Below are positions 16,579-25,134 of a DNA stretch of 64,000 nt, in pieces. The stretch is taken from contig JAOZHO010000037.1 of assembly GCA_026014875.1 (NCBI GenBank), forward strand, positions 124,001 to 188,000, in the 5' to 3' direction. Within the stretch, counting starts at the first letter, position 1, and every line of letters begins with the position of its first letter. The notes under the pieces are model-generated. The model did not search any database and was not told the origin of the DNA. It was given only the letters and a program-made list of their open reading frames with translations. The DNA comes from Candidatus Bathyarchaeota archaeon. Lineage in GTDB: Archaea > Thermoproteota > Bathyarchaeia > TCS64. The position numbers and the translations under genes are program-made.

Positions 16579-17241
16579 ATGTCCGGAGGAATTTTGGCGA
16601 TCTTCGCCCACCCCGATGACGAGACCTTCGGGTGCGGGGGCACCCTCGCCCTCCACGCCGAGGCGGGGCACAGTGTGGGAGCCCTGAGCCTCACATGCTC
16701 GGACGAGGAGCGGGGCCCCGAGCTCAGGCGGGCCGCTGAGGCCCTGGGGATCGAGGAACCAATCATCTTCCCCGAGGAGAGCATCGACCTCGCATCGGAG
16801 CTCATCCGGAGGGTCTCGGATGTCATCGTGGACAGGAGACCCGGGGTCGTCATCACCCACCTCCCCTTCGACTATCACCGGGAGCACCGAGTCGCATACG
16901 AGCTCGTTAAGGAGGCTGTGGAGTGGGCGGGGCATACGACGATCTACGGCGACGCATGGGTCGTGGAGAGGCTCCTGCTCATGGAGGTGAACACCCTCAT
17001 CCCCAGCCCCCATGTCGTCGTCGATGTCTCCGATGTTTGGCCGAGGAAGGAGGCCGCCATCGAGGCGTATGCGTCGCAGCTCGCGAAGTTCCAGTGGGGG
17101 TACTACCAGGATTTCATGGAGAAGAAGGCGGAGCTCAGGGGGGCCCAGGGGGGATGCGGGTACGCCGAGGCGTTCCTCGTGGAGCCCCTCGCGGAGAACA
17201 GCCCCTTCTTCCCCGAGAAGGCGACCAGGTCCCTGTTCTAA
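16579..17241 (+). CDS. bshB: PIG-L family N-acetylglucosaminyl deacetylase, BshB-like
   Basis: 220 residues of the LmbE/PIG-L fold. Zinc site and catalytic base: AHPDDE at residues 10-15 and YHREH with His100 and His103. The family removes acetyl groups from GlcNAc-containing metabolites, and BshB converts GlcNAc-malate to GlcN-malate in bacillithiol synthesis. By itself the fold does not fix the substrate; the assignment comes from the nearby BshC- and BshA-like genes. ATG 16579 is used; a TTG at 16570 is also possible. It follows the two AstE-like genes on the same strand by 101 bp. Confidence 0.8.
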   Translation: MSGGILAIFAHPDDETFGCGGTLALHAEAGHSVGALSLTCSDEERGPELRRAAEALGIEEPIIFPEESIDLASELIRRVSDVIVDRRPGVVITHLPFDYHREHRVAYELVKEAVEWAGHTTIYGDAWVVERLLLMEVNTLIPSPHVVVDVSDVWPRKEAAIEAYASQLAKFQWGYYQDFMEKKAELRGAQGGCGYAEAFLVEPLAENSPFFPEKATRSLF

Positions 17242-17306
17242 TCCCCGACCCCCTGCTTGGGGGATAAGGTTAAAGGTCTCGCTAAATGTGAGATATTCCA
17301 TTACGG

Positions 17307-18260
17307 GTGAATAAAACGAAGCACGGCATCAAAGTCATCGATTTCCACGTCCACTTCCCCACGGCCAACTGGTACGGCAGGAGCGGCCGAAGGCAGAGGC
17401 TAGTCGGCAAGTACGGCGAGGAGAGAATGGGCATCTTCATCGAGCAGTCCAGGAAGTACAGGGACGAGTGGCGGAAACGATGGGGGTTCGAGCCCCCCGA
17501 GGCCCGGGACCGCTCCGACGAGGAGCAGGCCGAACGGTGGGCCGCCGACATGGACTCCAAGGGCGTCGAAAGAGTCAACTTCGTCACCGGCGGGGGGAAC
17601 GACAACCTCGCCAAGGTCGTCGAGACGCACCCCGACAGGTTCACAGGGTTCGCCCACCACGCCCTCTTCGAGGAGGGGGCAGGGGAGGAGGTTGAACGGG
17701 CAGTCAAAGAACTCGGCCTCAAAGGATACAAGGTCATCGCATCGAGCCAGACCCGACCCATCGACGACGAGGCCGGATACCCCGTCTGGGAGGCCTGCGA
17801 GAGGCTCGGCATCCCCGTGGTGATCCACTTCGGGGTCCTCGGCGGCGGGGGCGGCCCATCATACGACCTGAGGAACATGAACCCCCTCAGCCTCTGGGAG
17901 CCCGCCAAGATGTTCCCCCACCTCAACTTCGTGATCCCCCACTTCGCCTCAGGCTACCTCCGGGAGCTCCTCCAGCTCTGCTGGAGCTGTCCCAACGTCC
18001 TCATCGACACCTCGGGATCCAACCAGTGGATGCGCTGGCTCCCCTACGAGCTCGACCTCGAGAAGCTCTTCAAGAAGGCCACCCAGACCGTGGGCCCCGA
18101 CAGGCTCATCTTCGCCACCGACTCTAGCTACTTCCCCCGGGGATTCAGCGAGATCTACCTCGTGAAACAGCTCGAGGCGTGCCACGCCATCGGCCTCGAC
18201 GAGGAGAGCATCGAGAAGATCTTCTACGGGAACGCCGCGAGGCTCCTGAAGCTCGGCTGA
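17307..18260 (+). CDS. amidohydrolase-2 family metal-dependent hydrolase
   Basis: 317 residues with a TIM-barrel amidohydrolase pattern: VIDFHVHFP near residue 11 (first metal H-x-H), VVIHFGV near residue 171, VIPHFASGY and the terminal ATDSSYFPRG aspartate. Members hydrolyse or decarboxylate small carboxylic acids. It lies between the bshB-like and bshC-like genes with short gaps and may act on a thiol conjugate or precursor, but that is inference from position. GTG start. Confidence 0.85.
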   Translation: MNKTKHGIKVIDFHVHFPTANWYGRSGRRQRLVGKYGEERMGIFIEQSRKYRDEWRKRWGFEPPEARDRSDEEQAERWAADMDSKGVERVNFVTGGGNDNLAKVVETHPDRFTGFAHHALFEEGAGEEVERAVKELGLKGYKVIASSQTRPIDDEAGYPVWEACERLGIPVVIHFGVLGGGGGPSYDLRNMNPLSLWEPAKMFPHLNFVIPHFASGYLRELLQLCWSCPNVLIDTSGSNQWMRWLPYELDLEKLFKKATQTVGPDRLIFATDSSYFPRGFSEIYLVKQLEACHAIGLDEESIEKIFYGNAARLLKLG

Positions 18261-18317
18261 TCCGCCTCCACAAGGATTTTTAGGCTGGGAAGGGATGATC
18301 AGCCGTCAGCTAGATTT

Positions 18318-20072
18318 GTGGTCGATTTGACTCAGGAAGATAACCGCCCCGCCGCCCACAGGCTCTACACGGACTATGTTGAGAGCGGGGCCCGGGGGGA
18401 GACGGCGACGGAGCTCTGGGGGCGCATACCCGCCACCATGGGGGAAGCCTACAGGCTGTTGGGTGGCATAAGGGAGGTTTACGGTTCAGCCCCCGACGAA
18501 CTCGAGGACCTCAAGAAGGCGATGAAGGCCAACATGAGGGGGCTCGGAGTCCTCACCTCGAAGGCCTCCGAGAACATCGACCGCCTCGACCGGGGAGCCA
18601 TCGAGACGGGGCAGCAGCCCTACGCCCTCGGGGGATCCAGCCTCATCCTCAACAAGATCGCTTACATCAGCAGCCTGAGCGGCCTCGGAGGGGAGGGCTA
18701 TGCCCCTCTCTTCTTCGTCGCTGACTACGACGGGGTCCAGGCCGAGCTCCTCAACACCCGGGTCCCCAGTCCCTCCCCCAGGGGCCTCCTCTTCAGCTAC
18801 CCCGCGGGCCCGGAGTACGAGAACGCCCCCATCTACGAGCTCCCCAACCCCCCTGAGCCCTGGCTCGACAAAGCCCTGGAGAGCCTCCGGGGTAACTACC
18901 GGGGCCTCCTCAGGGACGCCGACCCTCAAGTCAGGGACAGGGGGCTCCTCAATCTGGAGCATGCGATCACCATCCTGAGGGGGGCCTACTTCTCGACGGA
19001 GAACGTCTCGGACTGGTCCACAAAGACCATTGGCACCCTCGTCAACCTGGAATCGGACCTAGGCGTCCCCATTCTGCCCTTCTCGATGCCCGGGTCCCGT
19101 CGGCTGTTCCAGTCAGGGTATGAACTCCTCCTCTCGGCCGCCAACCGGGAGAGGTTCATCGAAGCCACGAATAAGGCGGCAGCCCTCGTCGAAGCCTCAG
19201 GCCATAGAGCCGGGATCGGTCTCAGGGAGCCCGACTATGTGCCATTCTTCCTTGAATGCCGAGCATCGGGATGCAATGGGTCCCGGATCGAGCTCAAATA
19301 CAGCCGTGGGGCAGGCTCCGCCACCGCCAGCGTCTCGGGGAAGTGCCCGCGGTGCGGCGAGGCTTACGAGTTCTCCTTCGATGCAGGAAGCCCCGACCTC
19401 ACAGATATCGTCGAAAGCATCTCCCCGAGGGTCGACTCCCGCCAGGTCGTCGTCGACTCCGTCGTCCCGATACTCGCCCACGTCGGGGGGCCCGGGGAGA
19501 CAAGCTACTACGCCGAGGTTATACCCGCCGCCAGGGCCCTCAGCCTACCCTTCCCAGTCTTCGTGCGATACACCAGGCTCTTCTACAATACCCCGTGGAA
19601 TGACGGCTACGCCCGGGCCCTTGTGTCCCGAGGATGCTGCTGCCTCACGGACGGCGGGCTCTTCGAGGCTCTGAGCGACTGGGTCGAGGCCAGGAACACC
19701 AACGACCCCGACGGACTTAGGAAAGCCCACGTAGCCATCAGGGGCTGCATCGAGACGACAGCGAGGATGCTTGAAGGGACCCTCGCAGGGCTCAGGAAGG
19801 AGATCGAGGAGATCAAAGGGAAGCTCAGAAACCCGGAGAACCGGCAAGCGCTGATAAAGGAGATGCGGAAGAAGCAGGCGCAGGCCCATGAGATCGAACT
19901 CTACATGTCCTCGGCCCTGGGCAGGTTCAGCCCGGAGCGCTTCGGCCAAGAGGTTAGCTGGGCTTGGTTTGACGTCGCTACGGTCGCAGGGGTCGGGGAT
20001 CTCATGGGGGTCTTCCTTCGCCAGTACAGCGGGAACACCCCGAACTCGTCGATGTTCTTCGCGAACCTCTAA
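18318..20072 (+). CDS. bshC: BshC-like cysteine ligase with inserted zinc ribbon
   Basis: 584 residues; BshC (putative cysteine ligase of bacillithiol synthesis) is about 540. Family hallmarks are visible: IETGQQPYALGGSS at 95-108 (the T-G-Q-Q motif), LFFVADYDGVQAE at 131-143 (equivalent of the W-x-x-x-E-D-H-D segment), and the diagnostic HVGGPGETSYYAEV at 388-401 with PFPVFVR after it. A coiled coil (about 470-520, Glu/Lys-rich) sits at the same place as in bacterial BshC. Unusual is a C-x4-C...C-P-R-C cluster (Cys314, 319, 343, 346), an apparent zinc ribbon. It would join Cys to GlcN-malate. The gene converges with the BshA-like gene, overlapping it by 4 bp. Confidence 0.8.
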   Translation: MVDLTQEDNRPAAHRLYTDYVESGARGETATELWGRIPATMGEAYRLLGGIREVYGSAPDELEDLKKAMKANMRGLGVLTSKASENIDRLDRGAIETGQQPYALGGSSLILNKIAYISSLSGLGGEGYAPLFFVADYDGVQAELLNTRVPSPSPRGLLFSYPAGPEYENAPIYELPNPPEPWLDKALESLRGNYRGLLRDADPQVRDRGLLNLEHAITILRGAYFSTENVSDWSTKTIGTLVNLESDLGVPILPFSMPGSRRLFQSGYELLLSAANRERFIEATNKAAALVEASGHRAGIGLREPDYVPFFLECRASGCNGSRIELKYSRGAGSATASVSGKCPRCGEAYEFSFDAGSPDLTDIVESISPRVDSRQVVVDSVVPILAHVGGPGETSYYAEVIPAARALSLPFPVFVRYTRLFYNTPWNDGYARALVSRGCCCLTDGGLFEALSDWVEARNTNDPDGLRKAHVAIRGCIETTARMLEGTLAGLRKEIEEIKGKLRNPENRQALIKEMRKKQAQAHEIELYMSSALGRFSPERFGQEVSWAWFDVATVAGVGDLMGVFLRQYSGNTPNSSMFFANL

Positions 20073-21181
20073 CCGTTAGTCACTCTCTCGTAGATCTCCA
20101 GGTATTGCCCAACTACCTTCTCTGCGGTGTACCTCTCCAAGACGGTTTTCCTCGCCGCTTCCCCGAGGCGACGCCCCAGCTTGGGGTCTGCATTTAGATC
20201 CAAGATTCTTTCGGCTATCGCTTCGGGGTTCTTTGACTGCACCAGGAATCCGTTGACACCGTCTTCGACGATCTCGGGTATTCCCCCCACGTTCGTTGCG
20301 ACCACGGGGAGCCCGCTGCTCATCCCCTCCAGGAGGGTGAGGGGCGCGCTCTCAGTCTCGCTGCACAGGACCACCACGTCGCTGCAGTTGAGCACATTCG
20401 CGACGTCGCTCCTGAAACCCGTGAGCATCACGTGCTTCTCGATGCCGAGGCGCTTCACGAGTCGCTCGACGCTGATCCTGTCGGGGCCGTCCCCCACCAG
20501 CATGAGCCTAGCCCCCGGAGCCTTCCTCGAAACCATCTTCATCGCGTAGACGAGGTCGTGAACCCGCTTCACCGGCCGGAAGTTGGAGATATGAGTTATC
20601 ACCACGTCCCTTGCGTTGCGTAGGCCATTCTCAGAGCATGGGATCGGAGCGAAGGCGTCAGCGTCGACGAAGTTGGGGATGACGCTGATCTTCTTCTTGA
20701 GCCCGAGCCTAGAGTAGGCCTCGTTGGCCATGAACCGGGAGACGGCGGTGACGGCGTCCGCCTCCTCGATGGTGTGGGTGTTCACCGGAAGATACGACGG
20801 GTCGCTCCCGAGAATGGTGACGTCGGAGCCGTGGAGGGTCACCACGTAAGGCACCCCGCTCATCTGACGGGCCAGGTGGGCCGCCGTGGAGTGGGGGATC
20901 GAGTAATGCACGTGGAGGACGTCTAGGTCCTGCTGCTCCGAAACCCTGAACATCTCCGAGGCGAGGGCAATAGTGTATGGGGGATACTTGAAGAGAGGAT
21001 ATTCGAGGACGGAGACGAGGTGAACGTGAACATTCTCGGGGTCACCGCCCTGGATCGCGAAGGGCCTCTCGTAGGTGATGAAATGGACCTCGTGGCCCCT
21101 CTTAGCGAACTCGACGCCGAGGCGGGTCGCGAGGATGCCGCTGCCCCCCACGGTGGGATAACATGTGACTCCGATCTTCAC
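20069..21181 (-). CDS. bshA: BshA-like GT4 glycosyltransferase (GlcNAc-malate synthase)
   Basis: 370 residues. The N-terminus KIGVTCYPTVGGSG, then EVHFITYERPF, the PLFKYPPY segment, LHVHYSIPH and THISNFRPVKRV reproduce the known BshA sequence pattern almost word for word. GT4 catalytic features follow: VGDGPD and E-x7-E (ETESAPLTLLE). BshA transfers GlcNAc from UDP-GlcNAc to L-malate, the first step of bacillithiol synthesis. UDP-GlcNAc enzymes are encoded at 46743-49192. Tail-to-tail with bshC. Another GT4 role cannot be excluded without experiment, but the match is unusually specific. Confidence 0.83.
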   Translation of the reverse strand: MKIGVTCYPTVGGSGILATRLGVEFAKRGHEVHFITYERPFAIQGGDPENVHVHLVSVLEYPLFKYPPYTIALASEMFRVSEQQDLDVLHVHYSIPHSTAAHLARQMSGVPYVVTLHGSDVTILGSDPSYLPVNTHTIEEADAVTAVSRFMANEAYSRLGLKKKISVIPNFVDADAFAPIPCSENGLRNARDVVITHISNFRPVKRVHDLVYAMKMVSRKAPGARLMLVGDGPDRISVERLVKRLGIEKHVMLTGFRSDVANVLNCSDVVVLCSETESAPLTLLEGMSSGLPVVATNVGGIPEIVEDGVNGFLVQSKNPEAIAERILDLNADPKLGRRLGEAARKTVLERYTAEKVVGQYLEIYERVTNG

Positions 21182-21253
21182 AGCTCATCATTCCCCAGTA
21201 TATTTTCAGAAAAGCTTCACTAAAGCACGATATAAAAACCAGATGGTCGGAGC

Positions 21254-21784
21254 TTATTCGCCGCCCCGCTGCGTCGTTAAGGAGAGGATGCCCACGATGG
21301 TCTTGGCGTCCTCGATGACGTTCTCCTCGATCATCCTCCGGACCTCCTCAGGGCCGTGGAGCTCCAGGGTTATCTCCTCGTCGATCTCCGGGTCGGCCCC
21401 CACGGCCGTTAAGCCCCTAGCCACGAAGAAATGGATCACCTCGTCGCTGTAACCAGGGGCCATGAAGCAGCTGAGAAGGGGCTCAAGCGCCTCCGCCTCG
21501 AAGCCGGTCTCCTCCCTCAGCTCCCGCGCAGCGCACTTCAGGGGTGGCTCCCCCTGCTCCAGGGTCCCCGCGGGGATTTCGAGGAGAGTCTTCCCGGTTG
21601 CGTATCGGAACTGCCTGATGAGTGCGACCCTACCGTCGCCGAGTATTGGGACGATGGCCACTGCTCCGGGGTGGCGGACTATGTCCCTCTGGGTGACGTG
21701 ACCGTTGGGGAGCTCCACCTCGTCGACGAGGAAGTCGAAGTTCCTCCCCTCATGTAGGAGCCGTGAGCTCAATTTCTTCTCCAT
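21254..21784 (-). CDS. NUDIX hydrolase (ADP-ribose pyrophosphatase type)
   Basis: 176 residues. The NUDIX box is seen as G-T-L-E-Q-G-E-P-P...AARELREETGFEAE around residues 75-98, followed by a Pro-containing loop (YSDEVIHFF) typical of ADP-ribose or sugar-nucleotide pyrophosphatases. It hydrolyses nucleoside diphosphate derivatives. Transcribed in the same direction as bshA, which lies 72 bp downstream. Confidence 0.92.
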   Translation of the reverse strand: MEKKLSSRLLHEGRNFDFLVDEVELPNGHVTQRDIVRHPGAVAIVPILGDGRVALIRQFRYATGKTLLEIPAGTLEQGEPPLKCAARELREETGFEAEALEPLLSCFMAPGYSDEVIHFFVARGLTAVGADPEIDEEITLELHGPEEVRRMIEENVIEDAKTIVGILSLTTQRGGE

Positions 21785-21946
21785 TTCAACACACCTCTCC
21801 GCTCAAGTTAGCCGAATATGCCTCCTTACTGTCTCCCAATCTATCCAGAAAACGTTTTTCACGGAACCCAGCCAGGAGACGAACAACGCCGCTTGTTATG
21901 ATAGTCAACACGGAGGTGCATGGATACCGGGCGACTTGGTTGCTTT

Positions 21947-22066
21947 TCACGCCCAGATGGAGAAATCTTTCTGGCATTTAGGGCATCTGAGCTCTGTCTT
22001 CCCGGATCTGGCTCTGACTCTGGCGATGTAGCCGCAGGAGGGGCAGGCCACTGTGCGTCCGCTCAT
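21947..22066 (-). CDS. 39-residue zinc-ribbon protein
   Basis: A mini-protein from ATG 22066 with two Cys pairs, ACPSCG and RCPKCQ, separated by a basic strand, ending FSIWA. This is the outline of a single zinc ribbon of unknown role. It is short, but the Cys spacing is unlikely by chance. Confidence 0.6.
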   Translation of the reverse strand: MSGRTVACPSCGYIARVRARSGKTELRCPKCQKDFSIWA

Positions 22067-22161
22067 GGTTAACCCAGATTGTCTTCGCAGAACTCCTGAT
22101 AAGCCTTGTCCGATAGCCGACGTTGGCCTCAGTACGGAACGTTGAACTATAGGATTTAGAC

Positions 22162-22521
22162 CTACTGCACTACCTTGGCCTTTTGCTCGGAGCCGTGCTC
22201 CTGGAAGATCTCCCCGTAGGCCCTGCAAAAGTATTCGCAGGAGACCCTGGCGCTCTCCCTGCCCTGCTCGGTGAGGCGGTAGATCTTCTTCCTGCCCTCC
22301 TTCCGGGTTTCCACGTGGCCTCTCTTCTCGAGCTCTGCTAGAGCCGGGTACAGTGTGCCCGGGTTGGGTCGTGTGCCCCTGCGCTGGGCGAGCTCGTCGG
22401 CTATCTCTTGGCCGTACATGTCTCTCTTGGTGAGGAGCCAGAGGATGCTGAACGAGAGGAGCCCCCTCATGTCGCAGCAGGTGGGGGGGGTGTTGGTGTT
22501 ATCGCAGCAGTCCTCGGACAT
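22162..22521 (-). CDS. PadR-family regulator with N-terminal Cys pairs
   Basis: About 119 residues. The winged helix is clear: FSILWLLTKRDMYGQEIADEL near residue 26, then NPGTLYPALAELEKRGHVE and a wing with Y-R-L-T. The first 18 residues carry CC...CC pairs (E-D-C-C-D, T-C-C-D), unusual for PadR and suggestive of thiophilic metal or arsenite sensing. Divergent from arsM across a symmetric promoter, so it is the likely arsM repressor. Start ATG 22521; an upstream ATG at 22527 is possible. Confidence 0.87.
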   Translation of the reverse strand: MSEDCCDNTNTPPTCCDMRGLLSFSILWLLTKRDMYGQEIADELAQRRGTRPNPGTLYPALAELEKRGHVETRKEGRKKIYRLTEQGRESARVSCEYFCRAYGEIFQEHGSEQKAKVVQ

Positions 22522-22530
22522 GGTCAATCA

Positions 22531-22585
22531 TATTGGAGAACCGATACTTTTAAATCGTTCCAGACATGTTATCGGGTATCCAATA
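22531..22585. promoter_or_regulatory. symmetric divergent padR/arsM promoter with inverted repeat
   Basis: Two 16-bp arms, TATTGGAGAACCGATA (22531-22546) and TATCGGGTATCCAATA (22570-22585), are inverted with 14 of 16 matches. Centred between them is CTTTTAAA, which reads as a TATA box on either strand and is correctly placed for arsM (about 50 bp to ATG) and for padR. This is probably the operator through which PadR represses both genes. Confidence 0.65.
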
Positions 22586-22598
22586 ATAAGGTGGATAG

Positions 22599-23366
22599 AT
22601 GACTGAAAGCGAAACCATCAAAGAAAACGTGAGAGAACGCTACGCAGAAGTAGCCAAGAGGGCGCAAGCCAGCACGACCGCGAGCTGCTGTGCCCCCAGC
22701 ACGGCCTCATGCTGCGGACCAACCTCCACCGGGGACTATGCCAAAAAGATAGGGTACGCTTTGAACGAGCTCAGCGACCTCCCGGACGCAGCCCAGCTGG
22801 CCAGCGCGGGATGCGGCAACCCCACGGCCCTCGCGAGCCTCAAAGAGGGCGAGGTCGTCCTAGACCTGGGCTCCGGGGGAGGCATCGATGTCTTCATCGC
22901 GGCCAAGAAGGTGGGGCCCACCGGGAAGGCCATAGGCGTCGACATGACCCAGGAGATGCTGGACCTCGCGACCAAGAACGCCGAGGAGCTCGGGTTCGAG
23001 AACGTCGAGTTCAGGAAGGGGGACATCGAGGACCTCCCCGTGGAGGATGGGACCATCGATGTAATCATCAGCAACTGCGTCATCAACCTCGCCCCCGACA
23101 AGGACAAAGTCTTCAGAGAGGCATACAGGGTGCTCAAACCCGGGGGGAGGATCACGGTTTCGGACATCGTCACAGATGGCGACCTCCCGGAGGAGATCCG
23201 GAACAACCCCGACCAGTGGGCCGCGTGCGTGTCCGGCGCCCTAGACGAGAAACTCTACCTGGAGAAGATACGGAACGCCGGCTTCGAGCGGGTGAAGGTC
23301 CTAGACAAGAGGGACTTTTCGGGGATCGTGAAGAGCGCCGAGGTCGAGGCGTTCAAGCCCATCTAA
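22599..23366 (+). CDS. arsM: arsenite S-adenosylmethionine methyltransferase
   Basis: 255 residues. The SAM-binding [14 protein letters not shown] motif lies near residue 87 and GVDMTQEML near 113. The three arsenite-binding cysteines of ArsM are present: Cys72 (ASAGCGNP), Cys160 (SNCVINL) and Cys210 (AACVSGAL). An N-terminal SCC...SCC region is also typical. It methylates As(III), giving volatile or less toxic forms, and uses thiols as reductant, which would fit a local low-molecular-weight thiol pathway. AAGGTGG at 22588-22594 serves as ribosome-binding site. Confidence 0.93.
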   Translation: MTESETIKENVRERYAEVAKRAQASTTASCCAPSTASCCGPTSTGDYAKKIGYALNELSDLPDAAQLASAGCGNPTALASLKEGEVVLDLGSGGGIDVFIAAKKVGPTGKAIGVDMTQEMLDLATKNAEELGFENVEFRKGDIEDLPVEDGTIDVIISNCVINLAPDKDKVFREAYRVLKPGGRITVSDIVTDGDLPEEIRNNPDQWAACVSGALDEKLYLEKIRNAGFERVKVLDKRDFSGIVKSAEVEAFKPI

Positions 23367-23386
23367 GCTGAGCCCAAGTTTTTTCC

Positions 23387-23726
23387 TTATTTTTCCAGAG
23401 ACTTTAACGCGTCTCTGAACTCTCGCTGCAGCTGCTGTTTCTTTTCGAACTCTTCATCCGTACTCGCGATGAGCGTCCCGAAGTCCTTGACGAGCGCTAG
23501 CGTGTTGTTGTCGATGTCGTCCAGAGTATCCTTCAGGTTCTCCTCGTAGTCCTTCTCACGCAGCATTTGAGGAGCTCGTCCTGTTTCTCGATGAGGCACT
23601 GAATGTCGTCCTCGTCGTACTCCAGTTTGAAGCCGATCTTGACGAGGAAGTCGAGGGTTGTCTTGGTCTGCTTCTCGAAGAACTCCCGGCCACTCGGGAT
23701 GACCCCTTGGAAAACGATTTAATCAC
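23387..23726 (-). pseudogene. small helical protein gene, frameshifted
   Basis: The 3' part (23387 to about 23560) encodes a charged coiled-coil-like segment (EENLKDTLDDIDNNTLALVKDF...). Directly upstream another frame continues the same kind of protein (SGREFFEKQTKTTLDFLVKIGF...IEKQDELLK), without a start codon of its own. A one-base shift near 23562 and another in the GGGG run near 23703-23706 would fuse them into one protein of about 110 residues starting at GTG 23726. Either a decayed gene or sequencing errors. Confidence 0.5.
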
Positions 23727-23754
23727 CCGCCATCCTTAACCCTAGGGATCAGGA

Positions 23755-24677
23755 ATGGATTTCGGCGCTCAGACAGAGTACGGCAGGCTCAGGAAGGTGC
23801 TGATGCACAGGCCCTCCGAGGAGCTGAAGCGCATCACCCCCGGGAACAAGGACGCCTACCTCTTCAGGGACGTCGTCTACTGGAAGGAGTTCCAGCGGGA
23901 GCATGATGCCTTCACCGACATCCTCAGGGGTGAGGGGATCGAGGTCTGCCTCCTAGGGGACTTTCTCGACGAGGAGCACAGGCAGATCGCAGAGAGGCTC
24001 CCCAACCTCGTCTACACCCGGGACGCCATCGCAATCAACAACTTGGGGGCCATGATCCTCAGGATGACCTACCAGTCCCGCTTCCCGGAGCCCTTCCTCA
24101 CCGAGAAGGCGATGGAGAAGCTGGGGGTTCCAGTCGCTCTGAAGGTGACGCCCCCCGGTCTCGTGGAGGGGGGAGACTTCGTCTGGCTCGACGAGGAGAC
24201 GGTGATGATGGGCTACGGGACCCGCTCCAACGAGGTGGGCGTCGAGCAGGTCAAGGAGAGGATGATGGGGGAGACGGTGAAGGAGTTCGTGGCGGTGCCC
24301 CTCCCCAGCTTCAGGGTTCACCTCGACGGCGCCCTCATGGTGATGTCCCCCGACCTCGCCCTGTTCCACAAGGGCAGCCTCGGCCTCTTCCCCAGCTACG
24401 TCTACGACGGGGACGGCGTCAAGCTCCAGTTCCTCGAGGACTACCTCAAGGGAAAGGCCTGGAACTCGTCTACGCCAACGACAGCGAGGTCAGGATGTTC
24501 GGCACCAACATCGTGGGGCTCGGAGGGGGCAAGTGCGTCTCTTATGAGTGGAACGAGAGGATCATGGCCATCCTCGAGGAACGGGGCTTCGACGTCATCG
24601 GGATCCCCGGTAGCCAGCTCAGCATCGGAGGGGGAGGCCCCCACTGCATGACCGCCCCCATCCACAGGGAGGCGTAG
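23755..24677 (+). pseudogene. arcA: arginine deiminase family gene with one frameshift
   Basis: The first frame (23755 to about 24456) encodes the N-terminal part of an amidinotransferase-fold enzyme (FGAQTEYGRLRKVLMHRPS, then LVEGGDFVWLDEETV). After the AAAGGCC at 24453-24459 the homologous sequence continues in another frame (LELVYANDSEVRMFGTNIVGLGGG) and ends with the catalytic GGGPHCMTAP Cys motif and TAG at 24675. Restoring one G gives an uninterrupted enzyme of about 307 residues. It would hydrolyse arginine to citrulline and ammonia. A true mutation and a base-call error both remain possible. Confidence 0.75.
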
Positions 24678-24681
24678 CACC

Positions 24682-25134
24682 ACGGACCTCGAGACCTACC
24701 TGGAAGAGAACGGGATCTGGCACAGGTTCATCGAGAAATCGGAGACTGTGCACACCGCGGACGCCTCCGAGGCCACGGGCATCGACCTCCACAGGATAAC
24801 CAAGAACCTCGTCTCCAAGACCCGGAAAGGAGAGTACGCCCTGCTGGTCGTCCCCGGGGACAGGAGAGTCGACCTCAAGGCTGCCGCCAAGGCGCTGGGC
24901 ACCAAGAACGTCAGGCTCATGCCCTTCTCGGAGGCGGAGGCCATCAGCGGCTACCCCCCCGGGGGGACCCCGACCATCGGCCACAAGACACCGATGAAGG
25001 TGATCCTAGACGAGGAGCTTGCGGGCTTCGAGACGTTCTTTTGCGGGGGCGGGTCCAAGGATAGGCTGCTCGAGCTCAGGGTCGACGACGTGAAAAGGCT
25101 GACCGACGCAATCGTGGCAAAGATCTCAGCGTAG
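24682..25134 (+). CDS. YbaK/ProX-type aminoacyl-tRNA deacylase, apparent ACG start
   Basis: About 150 residues of the YbaK fold: LETYLEENGIWHRFIEKSETVHTADA at the N-terminus, LVSKTRKGEYALLVVPGDRRVDL with the conserved Lys, and the GYPPGGTPTIGH loop. The family hydrolyses mischarged tRNAs. The first standard start codon in frame is GTG 24748, inside conserved sequence, but ACG 24682 stands nine bases behind a strong GGGAGG ribosome-binding site and just after the arcA stop, and gives the normal family length. It is either a rare ACG start or a miscalled ATG. Confidence 0.8.
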   Translation, partial: TDLETYLEENGIWHRFIEKSETVHTADASEATGIDLHRITKNLVSKTRKGEYALLVVPGDRRVDLKAAAKALGTKNVRLMPFSEAEAISGYPPGGTPTIGHKTPMKVILDEELAGFETFFCGGGSKDRLLELRVDDVKRLTDAIVAKISA

